Below, in pieces: positions 22,553-31,147 of a DNA stretch of 64,000 bases. Position numbers and translations under genes: made by a program. The stretch is from NCBI GenBank assembly GCA_030158125.1, contig JAOATL010000002.1, positions 1 to 64,000 of the forward strand, written 5' to 3'. The stretch comes from Limnohabitans sp. (lineage in GTDB: Bacteria > Pseudomonadota > Gammaproteobacteria > Burkholderiales > Burkholderiaceae_C). Each line of letters opens with the position of its first letter. Within the stretch, counting starts at the first letter, position 1. The notes beneath the pieces were generated by a model. The model was given only the letters and a program-made list of their open reading frames with translations. It was not told the DNA's origin and made no database searches.

Positions 22553-24022
22553 TTAAGAAGAGCAGCTGATTTCAATGTCAGAAGCCCATGCAGGCGGCAG
22601 CTCAGAATAGTGATCAAACGCAGGCTGCTCATCAAAGGGCGACTTTAACAATTGAAAGAGTGTATCTACCTCTGAGTGATCGCCTTTTTTTGATTTTTGA
22701 ATGGCCAATTCAACCAGATGATTGCGCAAAACGTATTTGGGGTTGACAGCCAACATATTGGCGACAGCGGCTTGGTCCGCTTGACTTTGCAGTTGTGCCA
22801 TGTAACGGTTTTGCCATTGCTTGAATTGCCCGGTGTCAATGAACATGTCTTTGACGGTTTGCCAAGCAGCATCTGCCTGGTTCGTCTTTGGCGCGGCATG
22901 GCTGATAAGACGCCAGAAGAGGGTGAAATCTGTTTTTTCTGCCGCCATGAGTTGCAACAAATCTTGAATCAATCCCATCTGCGTTGGCATTTCGTCGATG
23001 TGCAACTGAGAAAGTCCCAATTTCATCGAAAAATTGCGTGTCCAATGTGAAGTGAATGCTGCTTTGTAAGGCTCTAGCGCTTTCATGGCCAGCTCTTGCT
23101 CGCCTATCAGAGGCATCAGGGCTTGGCCAAGGCAAAAGAGATTCCAGTATGCAATTTGCGGTTGTTTGTCATAGGCATAACGGCCTTGATGATCGGAGTG
23201 ATTGCATATGTGCTGCGGATTGAAGCCGTCGATGAATTGAAAGGGTCCATAGTCAAGGGTTAAACCCAAAATGCTCATGTTGTCGGTGTTCATCACACCA
23301 TGGCAGAAGCTAACGGCTTGCCACTGCGCGACCAACTGTGCGGTGTTCAAGCTGACCTCTAAAAGCAAATCGGCATAGGGGTTGCCAAGGCTTTCGGCCT
23401 GCCCGACAAAATGGTGAGCGAGTGTGAAGTCGGCCAGTTTTTTCAGCGCACCATTTTGGGAGGCTTGATTGGCGAAATGCTCAAAATGTCCAAATCGAAT
23501 GAAGCTTGGCGCTAGCCGGGTTACAACAGCAGCGGTCTCAACTTCCTCTCGAATGACCTGCAAGGGTGATGCGGTGAGACACAGCGCACGGGTTGTGGGG
23601 ATGCCTAGACCAGCCATGGCTTCACTGCACAAGTATTCACGGATGCTGGAACGGAGAACGGCGCGCCCGTCGCCCATTCTGGAAAAGGGCGTTTTTCCGG
23701 CACCTTTGAGCTGAATTTCAAAATTGCCCATCGCGCTGGCATATTCACCCAAGCTCAAGGCCCGGCCATCACCCAATTGGCCCGCCCAATGCCCAAATTG
23801 ATGCCCGCTGTAAACGCTTGCGCTGGGCGCCATGCCGTCCCAAAGTCCATTGCCACTGAAGACCGACAAGGCTTCAGCTGTGCTTAACCAATGGGGCGGA
23901 AGGTCGCAAGTGGCCAATAGATCATGATTTTGAGCCACCCAAGAGGGTGCGGGTACGGGTGTCGGCTGTACTTCCGTTGAGAAGTCTGGCCCTAAATTGG
24001 CAAAGCTGTTTATCCATGTCAT
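22553..24022 (-). CDS. selO: Protein adenylyltransferase SelO (YdiU)
   Basis: SelO is a pseudokinase-fold enzyme that transfers AMP to protein hydroxyls and is linked to redox homeostasis. The 489-residue protein carries [19 protein letters not shown] near residues 70-88, [19 protein letters not shown], the flipped nucleotide site [19 protein letters not shown] and the C-terminal SCSS, the usual bacterial counterpart of the selenocysteine tail. Its position ahead of msrB fits a redox-protection theme. It is divergent from the acyl-CoA ligase gene across 111 bases. Confidence 0.95.
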   Translation of the reverse strand: MTWINSFANLGPDFSTEVQPTPVPAPSWVAQNHDLLATCDLPPHWLSTAEALSVFSGNGLWDGMAPSASVYSGHQFGHWAGQLGDGRALSLGEYASAMGNFEIQLKGAGKTPFSRMGDGRAVLRSSIREYLCSEAMAGLGIPTTRALCLTASPLQVIREEVETAAVVTRLAPSFIRFGHFEHFANQASQNGALKKLADFTLAHHFVGQAESLGNPYADLLLEVSLNTAQLVAQWQAVSFCHGVMNTDNMSILGLTLDYGPFQFIDGFNPQHICNHSDHQGRYAYDKQPQIAYWNLFCLGQALMPLIGEQELAMKALEPYKAAFTSHWTRNFSMKLGLSQLHIDEMPTQMGLIQDLLQLMAAEKTDFTLFWRLISHAAPKTNQADAAWQTVKDMFIDTGQFKQWQNRYMAQLQSQADQAAVANMLAVNPKYVLRNHLVELAIQKSKKGDHSEVDTLFQLLKSPFDEQPAFDHYSELPPAWASDIEISCSS

Positions 24023-24133
24023 TTACAGATTGTCGATGTCTTTTGATGCACCCATCAGGACACAGGGTTTACACCGTTAGCAGATGTCTCGTGCTAAAAA
24101 GAGGGGTGTTCTACGTCAGAAGTAAAGGTCGTT

Positions 24134-25762
24134 ATGTTCGGACTCATGCAGCAGCAATCATTGCTCATTTCATCCCTGATTGAATTTGCCGATCGCCACC
24201 ATGGCGATGGCGAAGTGGTTTCAAGGCGCGTTGAAGGTGATGTTCACCGCTACACATGGTCACAGGTGGCTGATCGTTCTAGACAAGTGGCCCATGCCCT
24301 TGATGCGCTTCAACTTGCGCAGGGTGATCGGGTTGCCACGCTGGCATGGAATGGTTACCGACATTTGGAGTTGTACTTTGGTGTGAGTGGTTCCGGCCGT
24401 GTCTTGCACACACTCAATCCGCGCTTGCATCCAGACCAAGTGGTCTGGATTGCCAATCATGCAGAAGATCAAGTTTTGTTTTTTGACATGACTTTTTTGC
24501 CTCTGGTGCAAGCGGTCCATGCGCGGTGTACCACAGTCAAGCACTGGGTTGCCTTGTGTGACACAGCCAATTTGCCAACCGATACGGGTATTCCAAATTT
24601 AACTTGCTACGAAGCATTGATTGAGAAACACGCGCATCACTACGATTGGCCTGATCTGGATGAAAACACGGCATCTAGCATGTGCTACACCAGCGGCACA
24701 ACTGGCAATCCCAAAGCAGCGCTTTACAGCCATCGTTCCACGCTGCTGCACGCTTATGCAGCAGCCTTGCCTGACGTGATGTGTATTTCTGCAAAAGATG
24801 CCATCTTGCCAGTGGTGCCGATGTTTCACGTCAATGCATGGGGCATTCCCTACTGCGCCGCTATGACGGGGGCTAAATTGGTTTTTCCGGGGCCCGCCCT
24901 CGATGGTAAATCTGTTTATGAATTGATCGAGGCAGAGAAGGTCACTTTTGCGGCAGGCGTCCCAACGGTATGGCAAATGTTGTTAAGCCATATGAAGCCT
25001 GCCAATTTGAAATTTTCATCACTGACGCGTACCGTGATTGGAGGGTCCGCTTGCCCACCTGCCATGATCGACGCTTTCCGTGATGACTACGGTGTAGATG
25101 TGTTGCACGCTTGGGGCATGACGGAAATGAGTCCCTTGGGTACTTTGTGCACCTTGAAAAACAAGCATTTAAATTTGCCTGCAGAAGCGCAAATGAAATT
25201 GCGCTTGAAGCAGGGCCGTTCTATCTTTGGCGTCGACATGAAAATCGTGAACGACGCCGGCGAAACACTGCCTCACGATGGCAAAACCTACGGCGATTTG
25301 TTGGTCAAAGGACCTTGGATCATTCGAGAGTATTTCAAACAAGAAGGGCCTTCGCCCTTGGTGAACGGTTGGTTTCCAACGGGTGATGTGGCCACCATTG
25401 ATGAAGATGGGTTCATGCAAATTACCGATCGAAGTAAAGATGTGATCAAGTCTGGTGGCGAGTGGATCAGCTCCATCGACATCGAAAACATTGCAATGGC
25501 GCACCCTGATGTGGCAATGGCAGCATGTGTTGGCATGCCACATCCCAAATGGGATGAGCGCCCGATCGTGTGTGTTGTGAAAAAACCAGGCAGCTCACTC
25601 ACGGCAGCCGATCTGTTGAAATTCTACGAAGGAAAAACGGCCAAATGGCAGATTCCTGACGACGCAATTTTTGTAGATGCCATACCGTTGGGGGCCACTG
25701 GCAAGATGCTTAAAACCAAACTCCGAGAGCAATTGGTCGGCTACAAACTGCCCGCGCTTTAA
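24134..25762 (+). CDS. Fatty-acid (or other organic acid) CoA ligase
   Basis: A 542-residue AMP-forming acyl-CoA synthetase. Motif I YTSGTTGNPKAALYSH (about 188-203), motif II AWGMTEMSP, the adenylate-binding aspartate in GWFPTGDVATIDEDG, and the C-terminal lysine in ATGKMLKTKL are all intact. Members with this start (MFGLMQ, LLISSLIEFADRHHG) are annotated as long- or medium-chain acyl-CoA ligases, but substrate range cannot be read from sequence. AAAGG lies 5 bases before ATG 24134. It precedes a LIV-type transporter and the fad cluster, which suggests activation of an imported acid. Confidence 0.9.
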   Translation: MFGLMQQQSLLISSLIEFADRHHGDGEVVSRRVEGDVHRYTWSQVADRSRQVAHALDALQLAQGDRVATLAWNGYRHLELYFGVSGSGRVLHTLNPRLHPDQVVWIANHAEDQVLFFDMTFLPLVQAVHARCTTVKHWVALCDTANLPTDTGIPNLTCYEALIEKHAHHYDWPDLDENTASSMCYTSGTTGNPKAALYSHRSTLLHAYAAALPDVMCISAKDAILPVVPMFHVNAWGIPYCAAMTGAKLVFPGPALDGKSVYELIEAEKVTFAAGVPTVWQMLLSHMKPANLKFSSLTRTVIGGSACPPAMIDAFRDDYGVDVLHAWGMTEMSPLGTLCTLKNKHLNLPAEAQMKLRLKQGRSIFGVDMKIVNDAGETLPHDGKTYGDLLVKGPWIIREYFKQEGPSPLVNGWFPTGDVATIDEDGFMQITDRSKDVIKSGGEWISSIDIENIAMAHPDVAMAACVGMPHPKWDERPIVCVVKKPGSSLTAADLLKFYEGKTAKWQIPDDAIFVDAIPLGATGKMLKTKLREQLVGYKLPAL

Positions 25763-25891
25763 TTGCTTCAAAATCAGGACCCGTGTGTGAGTCACGTCGG
25801 CGATACCGCCTAGGGCAAACCCCGACCGATAAAACTTACAAAACAGTTACGCTGACACCGTAAGAGTTTTTCATAACAGTTGGAGCTAAAT

Positions 25892-27127
25892 ATGAAATTT
25901 GCAGTTCGTTCTATCGCCGTCGCCTCGTTGGCAATGTGTGCATTTGGTGCATTCGCTCAAAAGGGTGAAACCGTCAAAATCGCTTGGATTGACCCTCTGT
26001 CTGGTTTGATGGCGCCTGTGGGCAACAACCAGCTCAAAAGTTTTCAATTCTTCGCTGAGAAGTACAGCAAGATCAACGCAGCAGGCGTCAAGTTCGAGGT
26101 GGTCGGCTTCGACAACAAACTCAGCCCTGCTGAAAGTTTGAATGTTTTGAAGGCCGCCACAGACCAAGGCATTCGATACATCACCCAAGGCAATGGATCT
26201 GGCGTTGCTGGCGCCCTCATTGAGGCTGTCAACAAGCACAACGAACGCAACCCCGGCAAGGAAATCATTTTCCTGAACCACTCTGCAGTGGACCCAGACT
26301 TTACCAACAGCAAGTGCAGTTACTGGCACTTCCGCTTTGACGCAGACACGTCAATGAAGATGGAAGCGCTGACCACCTTCATGAAGGATCGGCCAGAAAC
26401 CAAAAAGGTCTTTTTGCTGAACCAAAATTATTCACACGGTCATCAGGTGGCCAAGTTCTTCAAAGAAGGTATCAATCGCAAGCGTCCCGACGTTCAAATC
26501 GTCGGTGAAGATTTGCACCCATTGGCACAAGTTCGTGACTTTGCACCTTACATTGCCAAAATCAAGGCATCCGGTGCTGACTCCGTTGTTACCGGCAACT
26601 GGGGCTCCGACCTGGCATTGCTGGTCAAAGCTGCCAACGAAGGTGGCTACACAGGCAACTTCTACACATACTATACGGGCGTGACAGGCACCCCCACTGC
26701 TTTGGGTAAGAGCGGCGAAGGTCGCGTCTTCCAAATCGCCTACGGCCACTACAAAATGGGTGGTCAAATGGACAAGTGGCAAGATGAGTTCAAAGCCAAG
26801 TTCAATGACGACTTCTACACAGGTTCAGTCCACAGCATTTTCGCAACATTGGGCGATGCAATGGCCAAAGCCAAATCGACTAACCCTGTCAAAGTTGCCG
26901 CTGCACTAGAGGGCATCAAGAGCACCAGCTTGTTCAATGGTGAAGTTGAAATGCGAAAATCTGATCACCAGTTGCAGCAACCTTTGTACCTCACAGTCTG
27001 GAGCAAAGTTGACAAAAAATACAACTACAGCGTAGAGAACACAGGCATGACTTTGGTGCCAGTGAAGGAGTTTCCTTCCTACATTTCAAGCACGCCAACC
27101 AGCTGCCAGATGAAGCGTCCAGCTTAA
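25892..27127 (+). CDS. LIV-type ABC transporter substrate-binding protein
   Basis: A 411-residue periplasmic receptor with a signal peptide (about 1-22, ending FGAFAQ) and a type I periplasmic-binding fold like LivK (KIAWIDPLSGLMAPVGNNQL at the N-terminus). Family members carry branched-chain amino acids, amides, urea or aromatic and aliphatic acids, and the ligand here is unknown. ATG 25892 is favoured by GGAG at 25882-25885; an in-frame TTG at 25880 is rejected. A strong hairpin after the gene probably lets the receptor be made in excess over the membrane subunits. Confidence 0.92.
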   Translation: MKFAVRSIAVASLAMCAFGAFAQKGETVKIAWIDPLSGLMAPVGNNQLKSFQFFAEKYSKINAAGVKFEVVGFDNKLSPAESLNVLKAATDQGIRYITQGNGSGVAGALIEAVNKHNERNPGKEIIFLNHSAVDPDFTNSKCSYWHFRFDADTSMKMEALTTFMKDRPETKKVFLLNQNYSHGHQVAKFFKEGINRKRPDVQIVGEDLHPLAQVRDFAPYIAKIKASGADSVVTGNWGSDLALLVKAANEGGYTGNFYTYYTGVTGTPTALGKSGEGRVFQIAYGHYKMGGQMDKWQDEFKAKFNDDFYTGSVHSIFATLGDAMAKAKSTNPVKVAAALEGIKSTSLFNGEVEMRKSDHQLQQPLYLTVWSKVDKKYNYSVENTGMTLVPVKEFPSYISSTPTSCQMKRPA

Positions 27128-27143
27128 TATTTGTGAGTCTTCG

Positions 27144-27182
27144 GAAGGGCCCACTCCTTTGGGGGTCGGGCCCTTCTTGTTT
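27144..27182 (+). terminator. Hairpin between receptor and permease genes (attenuator)
   Basis: GAAGGGCCC (27144-27152) pairs with GGGCCCTTC (27168-27176), followed by TTGTTTT. It sits after the substrate-binding gene and before the co-directional permease genes. A partial terminator here is common in LIV-type operons. Confidence 0.8.
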
Positions 27183-27217
27183 TGTGTGACTTGCCATTGG
27201 TGGCGGAAAGTGGTTTT

Positions 27218-28252
27218 ATGGAGTTCTTCATCATCTCCATGCTCAATGGATTGAGCTACGGGTTGTTGTTATTCATGCTCAGCTCGGGTTTAACCTTGAT
27301 CTTCAGCATGATGGGCGTTTTGAATTTTGCCCATGCATCCTTCTACATGATTGGTGCCTATTTCGGCTACACCCTCACCAGTGTGATTGGTTTTTGGCCA
27401 GCCTTACTCATTGCGCCCATTTTGGTTGGCGGCGTCGGGGTTCTGTTCGAACGCCTGACCTTGCGCAAGGTGCACAAATTTGGCCACGTGCCCGAGCTGC
27501 TCGTCACATTTGGCTTGTCCTACATTGTTTACGAGTTGGTCCAACTCATTTGGGGCAGAACTGCCGTTGAGTTTGTCCCGCCAGATTTGCTCAAAGGCTC
27601 GGCCTTTACCTTGGTAAACCACTCTGTTCAAGGTTTGCAAATGGTTTGGGGCGCTGCGCCAGTTGAGATGTGTCAAACCACAGATGCCGCCATCCGGCTC
27701 ATTTGTACACCATTCCCTGCTACACGTGGTTTCATGATGTTGGTGGCTTTGCTCATGCTTGTTTCACTGTGGCTTCTGCTTACCAAAACACGCATTGGTT
27801 TGGTCATTCAAGCTGCGTTGACCCATCCAGAAACGGTAGAGTCATTGGGACACAATGTGCCCCGTGTGTTCATGATGGTCTTTGGTGCAGGTACTGGCTT
27901 GGCAGGCTTGGCCGGCGTCATTGGGGGCAGTACATTCGTCACAGAGCCGGCCATGGCCGCTACGGTGGGTTCCGTCATATTTGTGGTGGTGGTTGTCGGC
28001 GGCATGGGCTCATTGTCTGGCGCCTTTTTAGCCTCTGTCTTGATTGGCGTGATCCAAACCTTTGCCATTGCATTTGATTATTCCTTTGTCAGTGTGGCCA
28101 AAGATTTGGGCTTCACCTTGTCAGATGCACTGGCCAACAACTCTGTTTTAAAACTGACCGTATCGCAAGTCGCACCGATCTTGCCGTATTTGTTCTTGGT
28201 CTTAATTTTGATTTTCCGTCCGAAGGGACTTTTGGGTACCCGAGAAGGATGA
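27218..28252 (+). CDS. LIV-type ABC transporter permease, LivH-like
   Basis: A 344-residue inner-membrane permease with about eight hydrophobic segments. The N-terminal sequence NGLSYGLLLFMLSSGLTLIF and the following GVLNFAHASFYMIGAYFGY are characteristic of LivH. The glycine-rich VVVVGGMGSLSGAFLAS stretch near residue 270 is the conserved cytoplasmic loop that contacts the ATPases. ATG 27218 gives the family start. A loop of about 50 residues (near 110-165) is longer than in E. coli LivH. It pairs with the next gene to form the membrane channel. Confidence 0.92.
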   Translation: MEFFIISMLNGLSYGLLLFMLSSGLTLIFSMMGVLNFAHASFYMIGAYFGYTLTSVIGFWPALLIAPILVGGVGVLFERLTLRKVHKFGHVPELLVTFGLSYIVYELVQLIWGRTAVEFVPPDLLKGSAFTLVNHSVQGLQMVWGAAPVEMCQTTDAAIRLICTPFPATRGFMMLVALLMLVSLWLLLTKTRIGLVIQAALTHPETVESLGHNVPRVFMMVFGAGTGLAGLAGVIGGSTFVTEPAMAATVGSVIFVVVVVGGMGSLSGAFLASVLIGVIQTFAIAFDYSFVSVAKDLGFTLSDALANNSVLKLTVSQVAPILPYLFLVLILIFRPKGLLGTREG

Positions 28253-28256
28253 TGTG

Positions 28257-29543
28257 ATGAGTACCTATAAATTCAAACCATACAACGTCGGCAGATGGGT
28301 CATTTGGAGCCTGTTTGCCATTGTTCTTCTTTCTGCACCTTTGGTTTTCACCAGTAATTTATCTGGCACCATGTTGGCGCAGATGGGCATTGCCATCATT
28401 GCCTGTTTGTCCTACAACATGTTGCTGGGCCAAGGTGGCATGCTGAGTTTTGGCCATGCGGTTTACACCGGACTTGGCTCATTTGTGGCCATTCACGCAC
28501 TGAACGCTGTCAGTGGTGGTCAGTCCAACATACCTGTCAGTTTGATTCCTTTGGTTGGCGGTGTTGCGGGTATTGGGTTTGCCGTGCTGCTCGGGTACGT
28601 CACCACCAAAAAAGCAGGTACCCCATTTGCCATGATCACCTTGGGAGTTGCTGAACTTGTTTTTGCAATGTCCTTGATGTTCTCAGAATTTTTTGGTGGC
28701 GAAGCGGGCATCTCTGGCAACCGCGTTGCGGGTCAAGCTTTTATGGGCATTACGTTTGGACCGCAAACGCAAATTTATTACCTCATTGCCATCTATACAT
28801 TTGTGTGTGTTGCACTGATGTATGCATTTACCCAAACGCCTTTGGGTCGCATTTTGAATGCTGTGCGCGACAACCCTGAGCGTGTCGAATTCATTGGCTA
28901 CAACACCCAGCGTGTTCGCTATTTTGCGTTCATCATTGCGGGTTTCTTTGCGGGTATTTCTGGTGGCCTTGGTGCACTCAATTTTGAAATTGTGACTGCC
29001 GAAGTGGTGGGCGCAGGTCGCTCGGGTGGCTATTTGCTTTTCACCTTCTTGGGTGGGGCTACTTTCTTCTTCGGCCCCATCATCGGCGGCATTCTCATGG
29101 TCTTGGCGTTCGTTTTGTTGTCCGAGTTAACCAAAGCCTGGTTGTTGTATTTGGGCTTGTTATTCCTGTTCATGGTGATGTATGCGCCTGGCGGTATTGC
29201 CAGCCTCATCATGATGAATTTGCGAGTGGCGGCGTTTGGCAAACTCAAACAAATTTGGGTCAGCTACTTGGGCCTCTTTGCGACCGCATTCGTAGCGCTT
29301 ATTGGTGCTGGTGCCATGATTGAAATGGTTTATCACCTGCAACTCAATTCAGCCTTAGGAGACACTTTGAAGTTCATGGGTGTCACCTTGAATGCGAAGG
29401 GCATTGACAGTTGGGTTGGTTCAGTGTTTGTCATGATCACTGGTTTGGGTTTGTTTGAAGCAGCCCGCCGTCACTTCCTCATCGAATGGAGTGACATCCA
29501 AATCGACATTGAAAAAGAAATTAAACGTCGGGAGACAGCGTGA
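28257..29543 (+). CDS. LIV-type ABC transporter permease, LivM-like with C-terminal extension
   Basis: A 428-residue inner-membrane permease. The LivM core (about residues 25-325) has LGQGGMLSFGHAVYTGLGSF, GRILNAVRDNPERVEFIGYN and FLGGATFFFGPIIGGI. Beyond it about 100 extra residues add two further predicted membrane segments and a charged tail (IDIEKEIKRRETA), unlike the 300-350 residues usual for LivM. AGAAGGA lies 7 bases before ATG 28257; a GTG directly upstream at 28254 is the alternative. The end overlaps the start of the next gene. Confidence 0.9.
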   Translation: MSTYKFKPYNVGRWVIWSLFAIVLLSAPLVFTSNLSGTMLAQMGIAIIACLSYNMLLGQGGMLSFGHAVYTGLGSFVAIHALNAVSGGQSNIPVSLIPLVGGVAGIGFAVLLGYVTTKKAGTPFAMITLGVAELVFAMSLMFSEFFGGEAGISGNRVAGQAFMGITFGPQTQIYYLIAIYTFVCVALMYAFTQTPLGRILNAVRDNPERVEFIGYNTQRVRYFAFIIAGFFAGISGGLGALNFEIVTAEVVGAGRSGGYLLFTFLGGATFFFGPIIGGILMVLAFVLLSELTKAWLLYLGLLFLFMVMYAPGGIASLIMMNLRVAAFGKLKQIWVSYLGLFATAFVALIGAGAMIEMVYHLQLNSALGDTLKFMGVTLNAKGIDSWVGSVFVMITGLGLFEAARRHFLIEWSDIQIDIEKEIKRRETA

Positions 29544-30313
29544 TGTCTTATGCGCTAGAACTCAAAGATCTCCGAAAAAATTTCGGAAAAACAGAAATCA
29601 TTCGTGGCGCCAATTTGGCGGTGAATGCGGGTGAGCGTGTCGCCATCATTGGTCCCAATGGCGCAGGTAAATCCACCTTGTTCAATTTGATCAGCGGTCG
29701 GTTTGGTCCTACCAGTGGTGAAATTTTGCTGAATGGTCAACGCATCGACCACAAAGCGCCCTACGAAATCAATCGCATGGGTTTGTCACGCAGTTTCCAA
29801 ATTACCAACATCTTTCCAAAGCTCAGTGTTTTTGAAAACCTGCGCTGCGCTGTGTTGTGGAGCCTGGGTTACAAATACACCTTCTTGAAATTTTTGTCTG
29901 GCTTAAAAGATGCCAACGAGTTGGCTGAGAAGTACATGGAAATGATTCGCCTCGACAAGAAGCGCGATTTATTGGCCATGAACCTGACCTACGCTGAACA
30001 ACGTGCACTAGAGATTGGCATCACCATTGCGGGCGGTTCTAACGTTATTTTGTTGGACGAGCCCACAGCTGGTATGAGCAAGAGTGAAACAACACGCTTC
30101 ATCAGTTTGATCAAAGAAGTGACAGTCGGCAAAACCCTGCTCACCGTGGAGCATGACATGGGCGTTGTTTTTGGACTGGCCGACAAAATTGCCGTAGTGG
30201 TGTATGGCGAGGTCATTGCCTTTGACACACCGGAGGCTGTGAGGTCGAATGCCAGGGTCCAAGAAGCCTATCTGGGCTCTCATGTTGCCGACGAACAGGC
30301 AGGAGGTCACTGA
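29543..30313 (+). CDS. LIV-type ABC transporter ATPase, LivG-like
   Basis: A 256-residue ATP-binding subunit with canonical Walker A GPNGAGKST, Walker B NVILLDEPTAGMS and H-loop VEHDMGVVFGLAD. The signature region LTYAEQRALEIGITIA departs from the LSGGQ consensus in the way typical of LivG proteins. The C-terminal extension after the core is the LivG type. GGAG at 29531-29534 supports ATG 29543; a GTG at 29540 is also possible. It is coupled to the LivM-like gene and followed one base later by the LivF-like ATPase. Confidence 0.92.
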   Translation: MSYALELKDLRKNFGKTEIIRGANLAVNAGERVAIIGPNGAGKSTLFNLISGRFGPTSGEILLNGQRIDHKAPYEINRMGLSRSFQITNIFPKLSVFENLRCAVLWSLGYKYTFLKFLSGLKDANELAEKYMEMIRLDKKRDLLAMNLTYAEQRALEIGITIAGGSNVILLDEPTAGMSKSETTRFISLIKEVTVGKTLLTVEHDMGVVFGLADKIAVVVYGEVIAFDTPEAVRSNARVQEAYLGSHVADEQAGGH

Positions 30314-30314
30314 C

Positions 30315-31010
30315 ATGTTGCACATCGACAATCTTCACGCCTTTTACGGCAAAAGCCATGTGCTTCACGGCGTTAGCTTCAGTGTCAAACCCGGTGAAAT
30401 TGTGGCCTTGCTAGGTCGCAATGGATCAGGTCGTTCCACAACCGCCAAGGCCATCATGGGCTTGGTGGACTGCCAAGGTCAAATTGATTGGAAAGCCCAG
30501 CCCATTGTTGGTAAAAAGGCATTTGAAATTGCACACCTAGGCCTCGGCTATGTGCCTGAGAACCGAGATATTTTCCCCAAACTCACTGTTCATCAAAACC
30601 TGCTGTTGGGTCAAAAGGGTTCAGGTAAGGGCAGTCGTTGGACCTTTGACGACATGTACCAAATGTTTCCACGTCTATTGGAGCGTCAGCACACGGAAGC
30701 CGGGGTATTGTCTGGCGGTGAGCAACAAATGCTGACCTTGTGCCGTACCTTGATGGGAGACCCCGATCTCATCATCATCGATGAACCCACGGAAGGCCTG
30801 GCGCCCAAAATTGTGGAGTTGGTGGGTGAATACCTTAAAAAGCTCAAGGACAGAGGAATCTCCGTATTGTTGATTGAGCAAAAACTCACCATCGCCATGA
30901 AAATTTCCGACCGAGCGCTCGTGATGGGCCACGGCAGCATTGTGTTTGAGGGTACGCCCGCAGAACTCAATGCCAATACATACATCCGCAAGGAGTGGTT
31001 AGAGGTTTGA
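30315..31010 (+). CDS. LIV-type ABC transporter ATPase, LivF-like, variant Walker A
   Basis: A 231-residue ATPase with signature LSGGEQQMLTLCRTL, Walker B LIIIDEPTEGLAP and the LivF-type C-terminus. The Walker A reads GRNGSGRST (residues 34-42), with Arg40 in place of the otherwise near-invariant lysine that contacts the ATP phosphates. The codon is CGT, two base changes from AAG/AAA, so it is not a single-base error. AGGAGG at 30301-30306 gives a strong ribosome-binding site for ATG 30315. The partner LivG-like ATPase has a normal Walker A, so the transporter may have one consensus and one altered site. Confidence 0.92.
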   Translation: MLHIDNLHAFYGKSHVLHGVSFSVKPGEIVALLGRNGSGRSTTAKAIMGLVDCQGQIDWKAQPIVGKKAFEIAHLGLGYVPENRDIFPKLTVHQNLLLGQKGSGKGSRWTFDDMYQMFPRLLERQHTEAGVLSGGEQQMLTLCRTLMGDPDLIIIDEPTEGLAPKIVELVGEYLKKLKDRGISVLLIEQKLTIAMKISDRALVMGHGSIVFEGTPAELNANTYIRKEWLEV

Positions 31011-31089
31011 TCTCTCAATTGTGACGATTTCCATCGTCCCATGAGCGACATTTCCCCTACACACAAGCGCAGAAACACCCTAGAATCAG

Positions 31090-31117
31090 CCAAAATAGAA
31101 CGCCCGTTCTATTTTGG
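31090..31117. promoter_or_regulatory. Perfect 28-bp palindrome in front of fadB, probable operator
   Basis: CCAAAATAGAACG (31090-31102) and its exact reverse complement CGTTCTATTTTGG (31105-31117) flank a central CC. It lies 30-58 bases before the fadB start in an intergenic gap of 137 bases. Length, symmetry and placement fit a site for a dimeric repressor, most likely of the TetR family that controls beta-oxidation genes in betaproteobacteria (for example FadP-type regulators). No TetR gene is in the window. The alternative, an RNA hairpin terminator for the transporter operon, is weaker because no U-run follows. Confidence 0.7.
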
Positions 31118-31147
31118 GATTGACACCACCTTTAGAGGAAAAACAGC

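Noticed and set aside
25796..25855. Inverted short repeats before the substrate-binding protein gene (TTACG...CGTAA and GTCGG...CCGAC)
   Set aside because: The arms are only 5 bases with irregular spacing, and they do not resemble the fadB palindrome, so an operator call would be unsupported.
31023..31038. Small hairpin GACGAT-TTCC-ATCGTC after the LivF-like gene
   Set aside because: The stem is only 6 bp and no U-run follows, so I do not call it a terminator.
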